From: Pseudochrobactrum asaccharolyticum
GTDB lineage: Bacteria > Pseudomonadota > Alphaproteobacteria > Rhizobiales > Rhizobiaceae
NCBI RefSeq assembly: GCF_003314995.1
Contig: NZ_QNRH01000003.1
Span: forward strand, 258,553-322,552
DNA length: 64,000 bases
Reading direction: 5' to 3'
This document shows positions 36,340-44,605 of this stretch, piece by piece. The position numbers and the translations under genes are program-made. Numbering within the stretch: position 1 is the first letter of the stretch; every line of letters starts with the position of its first letter. Below the pieces are notes generated by a model. It made no database searches. It was not told where the DNA came from and saw only the letters and a list, made by a program, of their open reading frames with translations.

Positions 36340-36362
36340 CGATGCCGGAATATCCGGCATCG
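36340..36362 (-). other. Intercistronic hairpin after the binding-protein gene
   Basis: A perfect 10-bp stem (36340-36349 with 36353-36362) and three-base loop, just downstream of the minus-strand binding-protein gene and before the amidase. It resembles the hairpins after other binding-protein genes of this window. Confidence 0.55.
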
Positions 36363-36372
36363 CGAATTAGTT

Positions 36373-37929
36373 TCAGTCTTTTTTGCTCACGCCCCAGAGA
36401 CGGTGAGTACCGGCCGGCCAGCCTTTGTAATCCGCAACTTTAGGATTAAGCGCTGTAATTGTCGGCAGGTTGAACAGGCCGATGATCGGCACTTGCTTTG
36501 CCGCCAGCTGATGCAGCTCATTGTAGATTTTCTTACGCTCTTCGAAGTCCTGCGTATTCGCAGCCTTGGTGCGCAAAGCAATGGCTTCCTTGTCATCCCA
36601 CTGATGCGCAGGCTCCTGTGCTTTGTCGCCGATCAGCGACTGGTACATCAGCAGCGGGTCAAGGCGTGCGGAATAAGCAAAAATTTCCATCTCATAATCG
36701 CCGCGGCGATAACGGTCGAGCTGGGTTGCCCAGTCACGCACTTCCAGCTGGGCATTGATGCCTGCCATGTTGAGCATGGCCTGTACAATGGTTGCGACCT
36801 GCACACGATCATCGCGGTTGGAAACCAGCAGGCTGATCGGCTCGCCATTATAACCGGCTTCAGTCAGCAGGGCGCGCGCCTTCTCCACATCATAAGCAGG
36901 CCAGGTGGCGGTGCTTTCATCGCGATACGGGCTTTCCGACGGGATGATAGACGGATTGGCAACATAGCGTCCTTCGCCAACAGCACCGACAAGCTGTGTC
37001 AGATCAATGGCATGTGCAATGGCCTGACGCATACGCACATCTTTGAGGCGCGGAGCATTGGTTTGCAGATGCAGGGTCATCCATGATGGTGTTTGCTGAA
37101 TGTCGACATTCATGGATTTTGCGGTCAGCGTATCGATCAGTGTCGGATCGACTTCGTCGATCATCTCAATATCACCGGCAACAAGACCATTGCTGCGGGT
37201 GCTGGCATCAGGAACCGTCATAAAGCGCAGGGTCGGAATAAGCGCCTGTTTGTTACCGGCATAGCCGTCTTTGTCTCCGGCAAGGGCGCTGTAATCATCG
37301 AATTTTTTCAGTTCAACATAGCGACCGGTTTGCCATTCGTTGAACAGATAGGGGCCGGTACCGACAGGCTTGTCAAATTTGCCGTCCGCAGCCACAGAAG
37401 AGGGGTGGAGTATCCACGGTGTGCACTGAATTGTCGCCAGCGTCATCAGAAAATTCGGTGCCGGTGCGTTGAATTTCACCGTAACCGTATAGTCATCCGC
37501 AGCGCTTACATCTTCAATCGCAGCGCCGATGGTGCCATTATAACGGCCGGTACATTGAAAGTCGGTTTCTGCATTCAAATAGCGCTTGAAATTCCAGACA
37601 ACATCTTCAGCCTTCATTTCACTGCCATTGTGAAACTTTACGCCTTTACGCAAATGAAACACATATTCTGTTGCTTCCGGATTGCTGCTCCAGCTCTCGG
37701 CCAGCATCGGCTTAATGGTCAGGTCTTCACCATAGGCAACCAAACCTTCAACCACATGCGCCAGAACCATATCTGACGGACCATCACGGTTTACACCCGG
37801 ATTTTTACTGCCGATATCGGAGTGCAGAGCCAGCCGCAGAGTTTGCCCTTCCTGCGCGGAGGCAGCAAAGGAGAGGCTGCTTACCATGATGCTGAATGCC
37901 AGCACTTTCAGACTGTTTTTAAAAATCAT
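36373..37929 (-). CDS. Dipeptide/oligopeptide-type periplasmic binding protein (family 5)
   Basis: A 518-residue DppA/OppA-type binding protein. The signal peptide ends in LSFAASA with cleavage before QEG. Family features include ESWSSNPEATEYVFHLRKGV, KFHNGSEMKAEDVVWNFKR and ARALLTEAGY. It feeds the two permeases encoded at 40460-42219. AGGGGAATA precedes the ATG. Ligands of this family range from peptides to nickel chelates, opines and glutathione; here an N-acylated compound is possible from context. Confidence 0.93.
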   Translation of the reverse strand: MIFKNSLKVLAFSIMVSSLSFAASAQEGQTLRLALHSDIGSKNPGVNRDGPSDMVLAHVVEGLVAYGEDLTIKPMLAESWSSNPEATEYVFHLRKGVKFHNGSEMKAEDVVWNFKRYLNAETDFQCTGRYNGTIGAAIEDVSAADDYTVTVKFNAPAPNFLMTLATIQCTPWILHPSSVAADGKFDKPVGTGPYLFNEWQTGRYVELKKFDDYSALAGDKDGYAGNKQALIPTLRFMTVPDASTRSNGLVAGDIEMIDEVDPTLIDTLTAKSMNVDIQQTPSWMTLHLQTNAPRLKDVRMRQAIAHAIDLTQLVGAVGEGRYVANPSIIPSESPYRDESTATWPAYDVEKARALLTEAGYNGEPISLLVSNRDDRVQVATIVQAMLNMAGINAQLEVRDWATQLDRYRRGDYEMEIFAYSARLDPLLMYQSLIGDKAQEPAHQWDDKEAIALRTKAANTQDFEERKKIYNELHQLAAKQVPIIGLFNLPTITALNPKVADYKGWPAGTHRLWGVSKKD

Positions 37930-37953
37930 ATTATTCCCCTGTTTTTATAATTT

Positions 37954-38805
37954 TTAGTAACGACCTTGCACAACATCCGTGAAGAATGCCTCTGCGGGCT
38001 CAATCACGCGGAAAGGCTCATGGGCGACACCGGCCACAGTATCGCGGCGTACCCGAATGCCCTGTGTTTCAAAAGATTTGGCCAAAGCTTCAATGCGATC
38101 CAGCCGGTTTTCCCCCATCAGATCGGCACCATCCATCCAGAAGGCGCTGTCACGCGGAATGGCTATTTCCCATGTGAGATTGTCTTCCGTGCCGATCAGG
38201 GTCTGCACTTTCACTTCGCGCATAGCATCGAGATTGATTTTTTTGCCAAACAGAGCTTCGATATTTCGGGTGCCGACCCACCAGTCATAATCGGAGTTGA
38301 GCAGGGTCACGACGCCCGGTGCGCCGATAGACACAGCTGTCAGGCGTTCCGGATGCAGCATGAAAAACCGCTGGCTGAACTGACCACCACCGGAGAAGCC
38401 ATACATCATAAAGCGATTATCTTTGAGGCGGTATTTGGCAGCCACCTCATCGACCATCGACAGCAGAATTTCATCATAGCGAATATCGTGAAATTTGATG
38501 CGCTTGTAATTGGAAAGCTCATCTTTCTGGATAATGCCGACCGGAAACAGCGGTGCCAGAATAATGCAGTCGTTCTTCTCGGCGAAGTCAGCAAACCGGT
38601 CACGATATTGCGATGCCGTACGCCCTGTGCCATGTACAATCACGACAAGATTATAGGTTTTTGTATCTGTTTCGCTATAGGATTCAGGTACATAGAGGCA
38701 ATAGCTGAAGCGTTGATCCTGCTGACTGGCAAAGAACGGCGTGGCACCGAAATCATAAAAGCTGAGCTTAATGCCGTGGCCTTCGCGTTTAACAGTTGAT
38801 GACAT
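37954..38805 (-). CDS. Alpha/beta-hydrolase (PHB-depolymerase/esterase-like)
   Basis: A hydrolase of about 283 residues. VIVHGTGRTASQY provides the oxyanion-hole HG motif, and MYGFSGGGQFSQRF carries the nucleophile serine in a GFSGGG elbow, as in polyhydroxybutyrate depolymerase- and feruloyl-esterase-like proteins. A histidine near the C-terminus (GVAHEPF) may complete the triad. No signal peptide is seen, so it is cytosolic. An upstream start at 38850 would overlap the ATPase gene; the ATG at 38805 follows GAGGAAAAT and is preferred. Confidence 0.82.
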   Translation of the reverse strand: MSSTVKREGHGIKLSFYDFGATPFFASQQDQRFSYCLYVPESYSETDTKTYNLVVIVHGTGRTASQYRDRFADFAEKNDCIILAPLFPVGIIQKDELSNYKRIKFHDIRYDEILLSMVDEVAAKYRLKDNRFMMYGFSGGGQFSQRFFMLHPERLTAVSIGAPGVVTLLNSDYDWWVGTRNIEALFGKKINLDAMREVKVQTLIGTEDNLTWEIAIPRDSAFWMDGADLMGENRLDRIEALAKSFETQGIRVRRDTVAGVAHEPFRVIEPAEAFFTDVVQGRY

Positions 38806-38828
38806 ATTTTCCTCCCCATATGGGTTCA

Positions 38829-40463
38829 TTATGCGGCTTCGTTGCGCCATTTCAGGCGTACGCCGCCGGTGCCGGTCGTTTCTAAAATCGGGATCGCCGA
38901 AAGCAGCTGACGTGTATAATCCGTCTGCGGATGGTCAAAGATTGCGTCCCGTGTGCCTTGCTCGATAATCTTGCCGTCTTTCATCACCACCACGCGGTCT
39001 GCGATCTGCTCCACCACCCCGAGATCATGGCTGATAAACAGGCAGGCAAAGCCATAGCGCTCCTGTAATTCCGCCAGTAGATCCAGCACTTGTGCACGCA
39101 CAGTCACATCCAGAGCGGATACGGCTTCATCGGCAATCAGAAAAGCAGGGCGACGTACGAGAGCGCGGGCAATGGCAATACGCTGGCGCTGACCACCGGA
39201 AAGCTCATGCGGAAAGCGTTCTGCAAAATCACCGCCAAGGCCGACATCCTCCAGCGTGCTTTTCACCAGAGCGCTTTTTTCTGCTGCACTTAAACCCTCT
39301 GATAAACGCAGTGGCTCTGCCACGAGCTGCCCGATTTTCATCCGTGGGTCGAGGGATGAGTAGGGATCCTGAAACACAAGCTGGCAATTGAACCGGTAAT
39401 CATTGAAATGATTATTTTTACGACTGACCTGTTGGCCTTTATAGCTGAGTGTGCCGGATTTAGGCTGTACGAGACCGGCGATAACCCGCGCCAGCGTCGT
39501 TTTTCCGGAGCCGGAGCCGCCGACAATCGCCACGACTTCTTTCGGGAAAATTGTAACGCTTACATCATCCAATGCGGTTTTAACCGGTGCTTTTTGAAAC
39601 AGGCTTTTATTACCGATAAAATCGACAATGATATTATCTGCCTGCATCAGAGCTTCACCGCTTGCAGGCGCACGGGCAGGAATGCGGCGTGGCAATGTTG
39701 AAAGCAGTTTGCGGGTATAATCATGCTGCGGATTGCTCAGAACCTGCTCGGTCAGGCCTTCCTCAACCAGATCACCGTAGCGCATCACAACAATACGGTC
39801 GCAATAACGCGCGACCATCGGCAGATCATGGCTGATCAGCAAAACGGAGGTGCTGTTCTCGCGGGTCAGTTTGAGCAGCAGTTCCATGATTTCGCGCTGG
39901 ACAACGGCGTCGAGCGCAGTTGTTGGCTCGTCCGCAATCAGCAAATCCGGTTGCAGCAACATGGCCGAAGCAATCATAATACGCTGACGCATGCCACCGG
40001 AGAACTGGTGCGGATGGGCACTCAGTGCTTTTTCACCGTCCTTGATGCCGACCTTTTCCAGCATGTTAATGATCTTAAGCCGCCGCTCTTTTTTGCTTTC
40101 CTGCGGATAGTGCAGTTCCAGCCCTTCTTCCAGCTGCCGGCCAATCGTCAAAGACGGATTGAGCGAGGTCATCGGCTCCTGAAAGATCATAGCAATGCGC
40201 TTGCCGCGAATAGAGCGAATGGCTGTACCATTCATGGCAAAAACATCTTCGTCGTCGAAGCGGATGGTTCCATTGATCGGCTGAATGGTTTTCGGCAGCA
40301 ATTTCATGACGGCGCGTGCCACCATGGTCTTACCGGAGCCGGATTCGCCAACCACGCCGACAATCTCACCGGAGCCGACATGGAAACTGACCTGTTTTAC
40401 CACCTGCGGGCCGCTCTGGCCGACACGCAATGTCAGGCTGTCGATTTCAAGTAGCGGGTTCAT
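38829..40463 (-). CDS. Fused dipeptide-type ABC ATPase (DppD-DppF in one chain)
   Basis: A protein of about 544 residues holding two ATPase domains. The first (about 5-260) has GESGSGKT, FSGGMRQR and LLIADEPTTALD; the second (about 285-540) has GGSGSGKTT, LSGGQRQR and FLIADEAVSALD, a Walker B variant common in DppF-like domains. The ATG at 40463 overlaps the permease stop as ATGA; an upstream ATG at 40571 would lie in the permease gene. It powers the importer of this operon. Confidence 0.93.
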   Translation of the reverse strand: MNPLLEIDSLTLRVGQSGPQVVKQVSFHVGSGEIVGVVGESGSGKTMVARAVMKLLPKTIQPINGTIRFDDEDVFAMNGTAIRSIRGKRIAMIFQEPMTSLNPSLTIGRQLEEGLELHYPQESKKERRLKIINMLEKVGIKDGEKALSAHPHQFSGGMRQRIMIASAMLLQPDLLIADEPTTALDAVVQREIMELLLKLTRENSTSVLLISHDLPMVARYCDRIVVMRYGDLVEEGLTEQVLSNPQHDYTRKLLSTLPRRIPARAPASGEALMQADNIIVDFIGNKSLFQKAPVKTALDDVSVTIFPKEVVAIVGGSGSGKTTLARVIAGLVQPKSGTLSYKGQQVSRKNNHFNDYRFNCQLVFQDPYSSLDPRMKIGQLVAEPLRLSEGLSAAEKSALVKSTLEDVGLGGDFAERFPHELSGGQRQRIAIARALVRRPAFLIADEAVSALDVTVRAQVLDLLAELQERYGFACLFISHDLGVVEQIADRVVVMKDGKIIEQGTRDAIFDHPQTDYTRQLLSAIPILETTGTGGVRLKWRNEAA

Positions 40464-41278
40464 GAGCGTTTCCTCAGTCGTGGATCGAGCAGATCGCGCA
40501 GGGCATCGCCAAGCAGATTGACGCCAAGCAGGGTGAGCGAAATAGCAAGGCCGGGGAAAATACCGAGCCACATGGCCTGCTCGATATGAGCGCGGCTACC
40601 GGCCAGCATATTGCCCCAGGTTGGTGCGGGAGGAGCAACACCAAGGCCAAGGAAACTGAGGGAACTTTCGGCGAGCAAAACCCAGCCCAGCATGGAGGTC
40701 GCCATAACTGTGATTGGTGCCAGGCAATTGGGCAGAACATGGCGCAGCATGGTGAAGAACTCAGAATTGCCCATTAAGCGGGACGCCTGAATATATTCAA
40801 GCTCACGGATGGACAGTACCGTGCCACGCACAATACGGATGACCGAGGACATATAGGCCAGCGCCAGTGCGAGAATGATACCTTTTTCATTGGCGCCAAA
40901 AACAGCAAGCAGCCCCAATGCCAGCAACATGCCGGGGAAGGCCATCAATGCGTCATTGACGGCCATTAGAATGCGGTCGAACCAACCGCGCAGGAAACCG
41001 GTCAAGGCACCAAGAAACACACCAAATATTGTCGCGAGCAATACGGTCAGCAGGCTGATACGGGCGGAAGCTGCCGCACCGCGCATCAGGCGGCTGAGGA
41101 CATCGCGGCCATATTCATCAGTGCCGAACGGGTGGGCAAAGCTGGGTGCCGCGAGTTTGGCAGCAAAATTGAGTGCCAGCGGGTCATAGGGTGTCCAGAA
41201 GGAACCAACCAGCATAACACAGCCGATACTGCCGACCAGAGTGCCGCCGATGAGAAGGTTTAAAGGCAGATGTTTCAT
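40460..41278 (-). CDS. Dipeptide-type ABC permease (DppC family)
   Basis: A 272-residue permease with an N-terminal helix, the OppC-type segment HPFGTDEYGRDVLSRL and the C-terminal LGDALRDLLDPRLR motif. Its start overlaps the stop of the DppB-like gene as ATGA. It forms the heterodimeric channel with that protein. Confidence 0.93.
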   Translation of the reverse strand: MKHLPLNLLIGGTLVGSIGCVMLVGSFWTPYDPLALNFAAKLAAPSFAHPFGTDEYGRDVLSRLMRGAAASARISLLTVLLATIFGVFLGALTGFLRGWFDRILMAVNDALMAFPGMLLALGLLAVFGANEKGIILALALAYMSSVIRIVRGTVLSIRELEYIQASRLMGNSEFFTMLRHVLPNCLAPITVMATSMLGWVLLAESSLSFLGLGVAPPAPTWGNMLAGSRAHIEQAMWLGIFPGLAISLTLLGVNLLGDALRDLLDPRLRKRS

Positions 41279-42219
41279 TGTGCCGTCACCTTCGGATCAA
41301 AATACGGATAGACGAGATCAACAATCAGATTCACCACCACGTAGATACCGGCGATGAACAACAGGCAGCCCTGAATAACCGGATAGTCACGGGCAAAGAT
41401 CGCATTAACCAGCAGACGGCCAAGACCTGGAATGGTGAAAACCGTTTCAACAACCGCAACACCGGCCAGAAGATTGCCGAGGATGAGACCAAGCAATGTC
41501 CATGTCGGGCCGAATGCATTGCGGAAAGCATGGCGCCACATCACGGTGCCTTCAGACAGGCCTTTGGCACGGGCATGCATAATATATTCAAGGTTCAGCA
41601 CTTCCAGTGTCGAAGCGCGCGCCATACGCATGATAACGCCGATCTCATGGAGAAACAGCGTCATCACCGGCAGGATCAGATAGATCAGCGCGGCCTTCGG
41701 GCTTTCTGAAAAACTGACATAGCCGACAACTGGCAGCCAGCCGAGCTTCATGCCGAAGCCAAGGATCAGCAACAGCCCCATCCAGAATGTCGGGATAGAG
41801 AGCAGTAATGTCGCGCAGCTGACAACAGTAAAATCTGTGAGGCTGTTTTGCTTCCATGCTGCGATCATACCCAGCGGTACAGCAACCAGAGTTGCCAGCA
41901 CTACGGCAGTAAATACGATCGTGGCACTGGTGGAAAAGCGGTCAAGGATCAGCCCTAAAACCGGTTCTTTATTGGCGATGGAAACGCCAAAATCACCCTG
42001 CAGAATATTGCCTGCCCAGATGAAAAACTGCGTGGCAATACTTTGGTTTAGCCCCAGTCTTTCACGCAGGGCTTCCAGCGCTGCGGCATCTGCCGCATCG
42101 CCGAGCATCATCGCTGCCGGATCGCCCGGGATCATGCGGACGATGACGAAAACCGCCACCGCCACAATGATCAGCGTAGGAATAGCCATGACTATTCTTG
42201 TCAGTGCAAATCGAAGCAT
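41275..42219 (-). CDS. Dipeptide-type ABC permease (DppB family)
   Basis: A 314-residue permease with six helices. MLRFALTRIVMAIPTLIIVA, MIPGDPAAMM, LEYIMHARAKGLSE and FTIPGLGRLLVNAIFARDYP are standard DppB features. It begins four bases after the C45 gene ends, so the enzyme and importer are strongly coupled. Confidence 0.93.
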   Translation of the reverse strand: MLRFALTRIVMAIPTLIIVAVAVFVIVRMIPGDPAAMMLGDAADAAALEALRERLGLNQSIATQFFIWAGNILQGDFGVSIANKEPVLGLILDRFSTSATIVFTAVVLATLVAVPLGMIAAWKQNSLTDFTVVSCATLLLSIPTFWMGLLLILGFGMKLGWLPVVGYVSFSESPKAALIYLILPVMTLFLHEIGVIMRMARASTLEVLNLEYIMHARAKGLSEGTVMWRHAFRNAFGPTWTLLGLILGNLLAGVAVVETVFTIPGLGRLLVNAIFARDYPVIQGCLLFIAGIYVVVNLIVDLVYPYFDPKVTAQ

Positions 42220-42223
42220 GGCC

Positions 42224-43390
42224 TTAGCCTTTTATCGATACAGCCTGCGCAGGTTTTCCGGCATCCGCAGGTACCGGCGTGTCATTGCGCAGTGTATAGC
42301 TGGTGAAGGTACGGTTGAGCGCCGGCAAAGGGGCAATTTCCATGAAATTCAACGCGGCTTCCATGATAACCATGGCAACGGTTGCGGTGAGATTGCTGGT
42401 GTCGCTCGGGCGTGGCGGACGGCAAACAGCAAATGGCGTGAGAAAATCATCAAACAGGGCAGTTTTCAGCGCCTGACGATCGAGCTTCTCACCCTGCTGT
42501 TCAAGGATTTTACGCACGCGCCAGTCACGATAGAAGCTTTCTGCTACATAAGGACGACCGGTATCCACCAGTTTGGACAATGCGACAGGGCTGACCCAGT
42601 GATTGGCATGCACGATCAGGTCGTTTTCAGGATACAGCGGGAATGCCTCATCCGGCGCACATTCAAAATCAATACCGAAACCGGCAGCACTCGCAATCAT
42701 AATATTGTTAGAGCAGGATTTTGGTGTGGTTGCTACAGTCTTGATTGCTTTAGCAAAATGTTCCTGCTCAAGCACTTTACGGCGCAGCAGACCCAGCGGT
42801 ACACCGAGTTTTTTATAATCGCGGTCACATTCCAGATAATTGGCAGTAATCGTAATGCCTGCCTCATTGAAGCCGCTGCGTGCCAGACCGCCAGCCTCAA
42901 CAAAGGTGACATAATCCGGTCCGTCTTCGCGCTGAACGCGCAGAACAACACCGGTTTCAGCACATTCCGCACGCCAGTCCCAGTTCTGGCCGTGCACCAG
43001 ATTTCCGGTTTTGCTGCGTTCCGGCATGATCAGAGCGCCGGTACAGCCGTCATCCAGATCATCCTCTTCCGGCGCGCCGGTCATGGTACGTGCCATGGCC
43101 ACAACTTCGGTACGGGCATTGATCATCACAATGTCTTCAAAAGCAACGCCGGAGCCATCGCTGATGCCGCGCATTTCTTCCAGATAGAGTGGTTCAAATT
43201 CGGTAATCTTGGCCGCGCAATCATCAATCAGCTTGCTTTTTTGTGCAGATGAAAGACCGAAGCCGGTCAGTGTGCCGGTATAGAGCTCAGCACTGCGTGT
43301 AATACGTGATTTCAGCAAGACCCCGTATTGACGACCACGCTCATAGGCTTCTCCGGTCAGGGCTACAAAAGGAAATGGCTCAATCGTCAT
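42224..43390 (-). CDS. C45-family Ntn acyltransferase/amidohydrolase
   Basis: A 388-residue protein of peptidase family C45 (acyl-CoA:6-aminopenicillanic-acid acyltransferase type). The self-processing site is probably Gly115-Cys116 in DDGCTGA, and NWDW near 137 is a conserved pocket motif. After autocleavage, Cys116 would be the N-terminal nucleophile. Members hydrolyse or transfer acyl groups on amides, including penicillins and acylated amino acids. It is the first gene of the operon, so it may act on the imported compound. No signal peptide is seen. Confidence 0.85.
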   Translation of the reverse strand: MTIEPFPFVALTGEAYERGRQYGVLLKSRITRSAELYTGTLTGFGLSSAQKSKLIDDCAAKITEFEPLYLEEMRGISDGSGVAFEDIVMINARTEVVAMARTMTGAPEEDDLDDGCTGALIMPERSKTGNLVHGQNWDWRAECAETGVVLRVQREDGPDYVTFVEAGGLARSGFNEAGITITANYLECDRDYKKLGVPLGLLRRKVLEQEHFAKAIKTVATTPKSCSNNIMIASAAGFGIDFECAPDEAFPLYPENDLIVHANHWVSPVALSKLVDTGRPYVAESFYRDWRVRKILEQQGEKLDRQALKTALFDDFLTPFAVCRPPRPSDTSNLTATVAMVIMEAALNFMEIAPLPALNRTFTSYTLRNDTPVPADAGKPAQAVSIKG

Positions 43391-43412
43391 TGGGGTGTCC
43401 TGTATTGTATTT

Positions 43413-43429
43413 TGTATTTATGTAATACA
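43413..43429. promoter_or_regulatory. Candidate GntR operator ahead of the C45 operon
   Basis: TGTATTTATGTAATACA is a perfect 6-5-6 inverted repeat, 23 bases upstream of the C45 start codon, where a bound dimer would block transcription. Two more TGTATT/GTATT copies lie directly beside it (43401-43412). The divergent GntR protein is the likely ligand. Confidence 0.55.
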
Positions 43430-43573
43430 CATCCTATGTCTATTTAAGGAAGTCAACAGAATTTTGATTGAAATTATACAAATTTGAAAATGACTGATTT
43501 TTATGCGGCATATGAATGGGCAAGTTGCCTCTTGCAGTAAGGGCAGCACTCGTGCATAGCTGTATCTGGTACG

Positions 43574-44542
43574 GTGCCTGGATTATGTATAAACAAAAAA
43601 CAGAAATGGCTCATGGTTTCACAGCGGGAAGTACAGGGAAATACAGCTGAATCTGCCGGTTTCGACTGGGAGCTGAGCGGCTTGCAGGCGGATGTGGCGC
43701 GCAAGGTTCTCGCGCTGATCGGTTCCGGTAAATGGCAGTTACAAGAGCGTATTTCGGATGCTGCACTGTCGCGGGAGCTGAATGTTTCTCGCTCGCCCGT
43801 ACGCTATGTGCTGAATCTGCTGACCGAATATGGTCTTGTCGCGCATGTGGCAGGCAAGGGGTATCATCTCACAAGAATGCCTGCGGAAGGTGAGTTGATT
43901 GATCAGCTGATACCGGAATCAGAAAATACCAATCTTTATAATGATCTTATGACCGCACGCGCCATGGGCGTTATTGGTACGGAAGTTTCCGAAACAGAGC
44001 TGGTGGAGCAGTTTAAGGCGACGCGCGGAGCTGTGCGCCGCGCCTTGATGCGCTTTTCTGCTGAAGGACTGGCAGAGCGGCTGCCAGGGCATGGCTGGCG
44101 TTTCACAGAGTCGCTGGACAATGAACGCGCGGTGCAAGAGAGCTATACATTCCGTCTTGTGGTGGAGTGTGGTGCTCTGATGCAACCCGATTATGCCCCG
44201 CAGGAAGATCAGCTTCAGGCATTGCTGCGTCAGCAACAGGCTATTCTTGATCTGCCGGTTGGCCAGCTTTCCAAAGATGCATGGTTCCATGCCAATGCGA
44301 CTTTTCACGAAGCCATTGTTTCATGGGCGAATAACAGGTTCTTCACGCAATCTGTTCGCTGGCAGAACAGCTTGCGGCGTATGACTGAATATGCGGATTT
44401 TGGCAAGCTGAGTGAAAAACGGCTGCATGATGCCTGCCACGATCATATGGCAATCTTACGGGCGATACAGGACGGCGATATCAACTTTGCCGCTGCATTA
44501 CTACGCCGCCATATTTCCCGTTCCAGCCGCGATGATTTGTAA
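43574..44542 (+). CDS. GntR/FCD regulator with two winged-helix modules
   Basis: A 322-residue regulator. The first winged HTH (about 35-100) includes ERISDAALSRELNVSRSPVR; a second winged-helix-like segment follows (about 120-178; TEVSETELVEQFKATRGAVR and then RALMRFSAEGLAERLPGHGW). The C-terminal FCD domain (about 185-320) has histidines in TFHEAIV, CHDHMAIL and LRRHI. Two DNA-binding modules in one chain are not usual for FCD proteins. A GTG at 43574 or the ATG at 43613 may be the start. It is divergent from the C45 operon and probably its repressor. Confidence 0.85.
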   Translation: MPGLCINKKQKWLMVSQREVQGNTAESAGFDWELSGLQADVARKVLALIGSGKWQLQERISDAALSRELNVSRSPVRYVLNLLTEYGLVAHVAGKGYHLTRMPAEGELIDQLIPESENTNLYNDLMTARAMGVIGTEVSETELVEQFKATRGAVRRALMRFSAEGLAERLPGHGWRFTESLDNERAVQESYTFRLVVECGALMQPDYAPQEDQLQALLRQQQAILDLPVGQLSKDAWFHANATFHEAIVSWANNRFFTQSVRWQNSLRRMTEYADFGKLSEKRLHDACHDHMAILRAIQDGDINFAAALLRRHISRSSRDDL

Positions 44543-44565
44543 ATATTCTCAAAGTTTTGCAAAAA

Positions 44566-44596
44566 CTGATCAGGAAGGGGCGTCCTTCCTGATCAG
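44566..44596. terminator. Bidirectional terminator between GntR and TonB-receptor genes
   Basis: A perfect 13-bp stem (44566-44578 with 44584-44596) and five-base loop lie between convergent genes. On the minus strand a T-rich TTTTTGCAAAA follows, so it serves the receptor gene best. Confidence 0.85.
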
Positions 44597-44605
44597 ATAT
44601 AGTTG

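Noticed and set aside
37093-37776. Plus-strand frames of about 230 codons opposite the dipeptide-binding protein (36403-37086 and 37093-37776).
   Set aside because: Mirror images of the codon pattern of the real minus-strand gene, without ribosome sites or family resemblance.
41750-43252. A 500-codon open frame on the plus strand opposite the C45 and DppB genes.
   Set aside because: It is antisense to two genes with clear catalytic and membrane motifs, has no ribosome site, and its translation is rich in Arg, His, Ser and Cys without recognisable domains, typical of a shadow frame.
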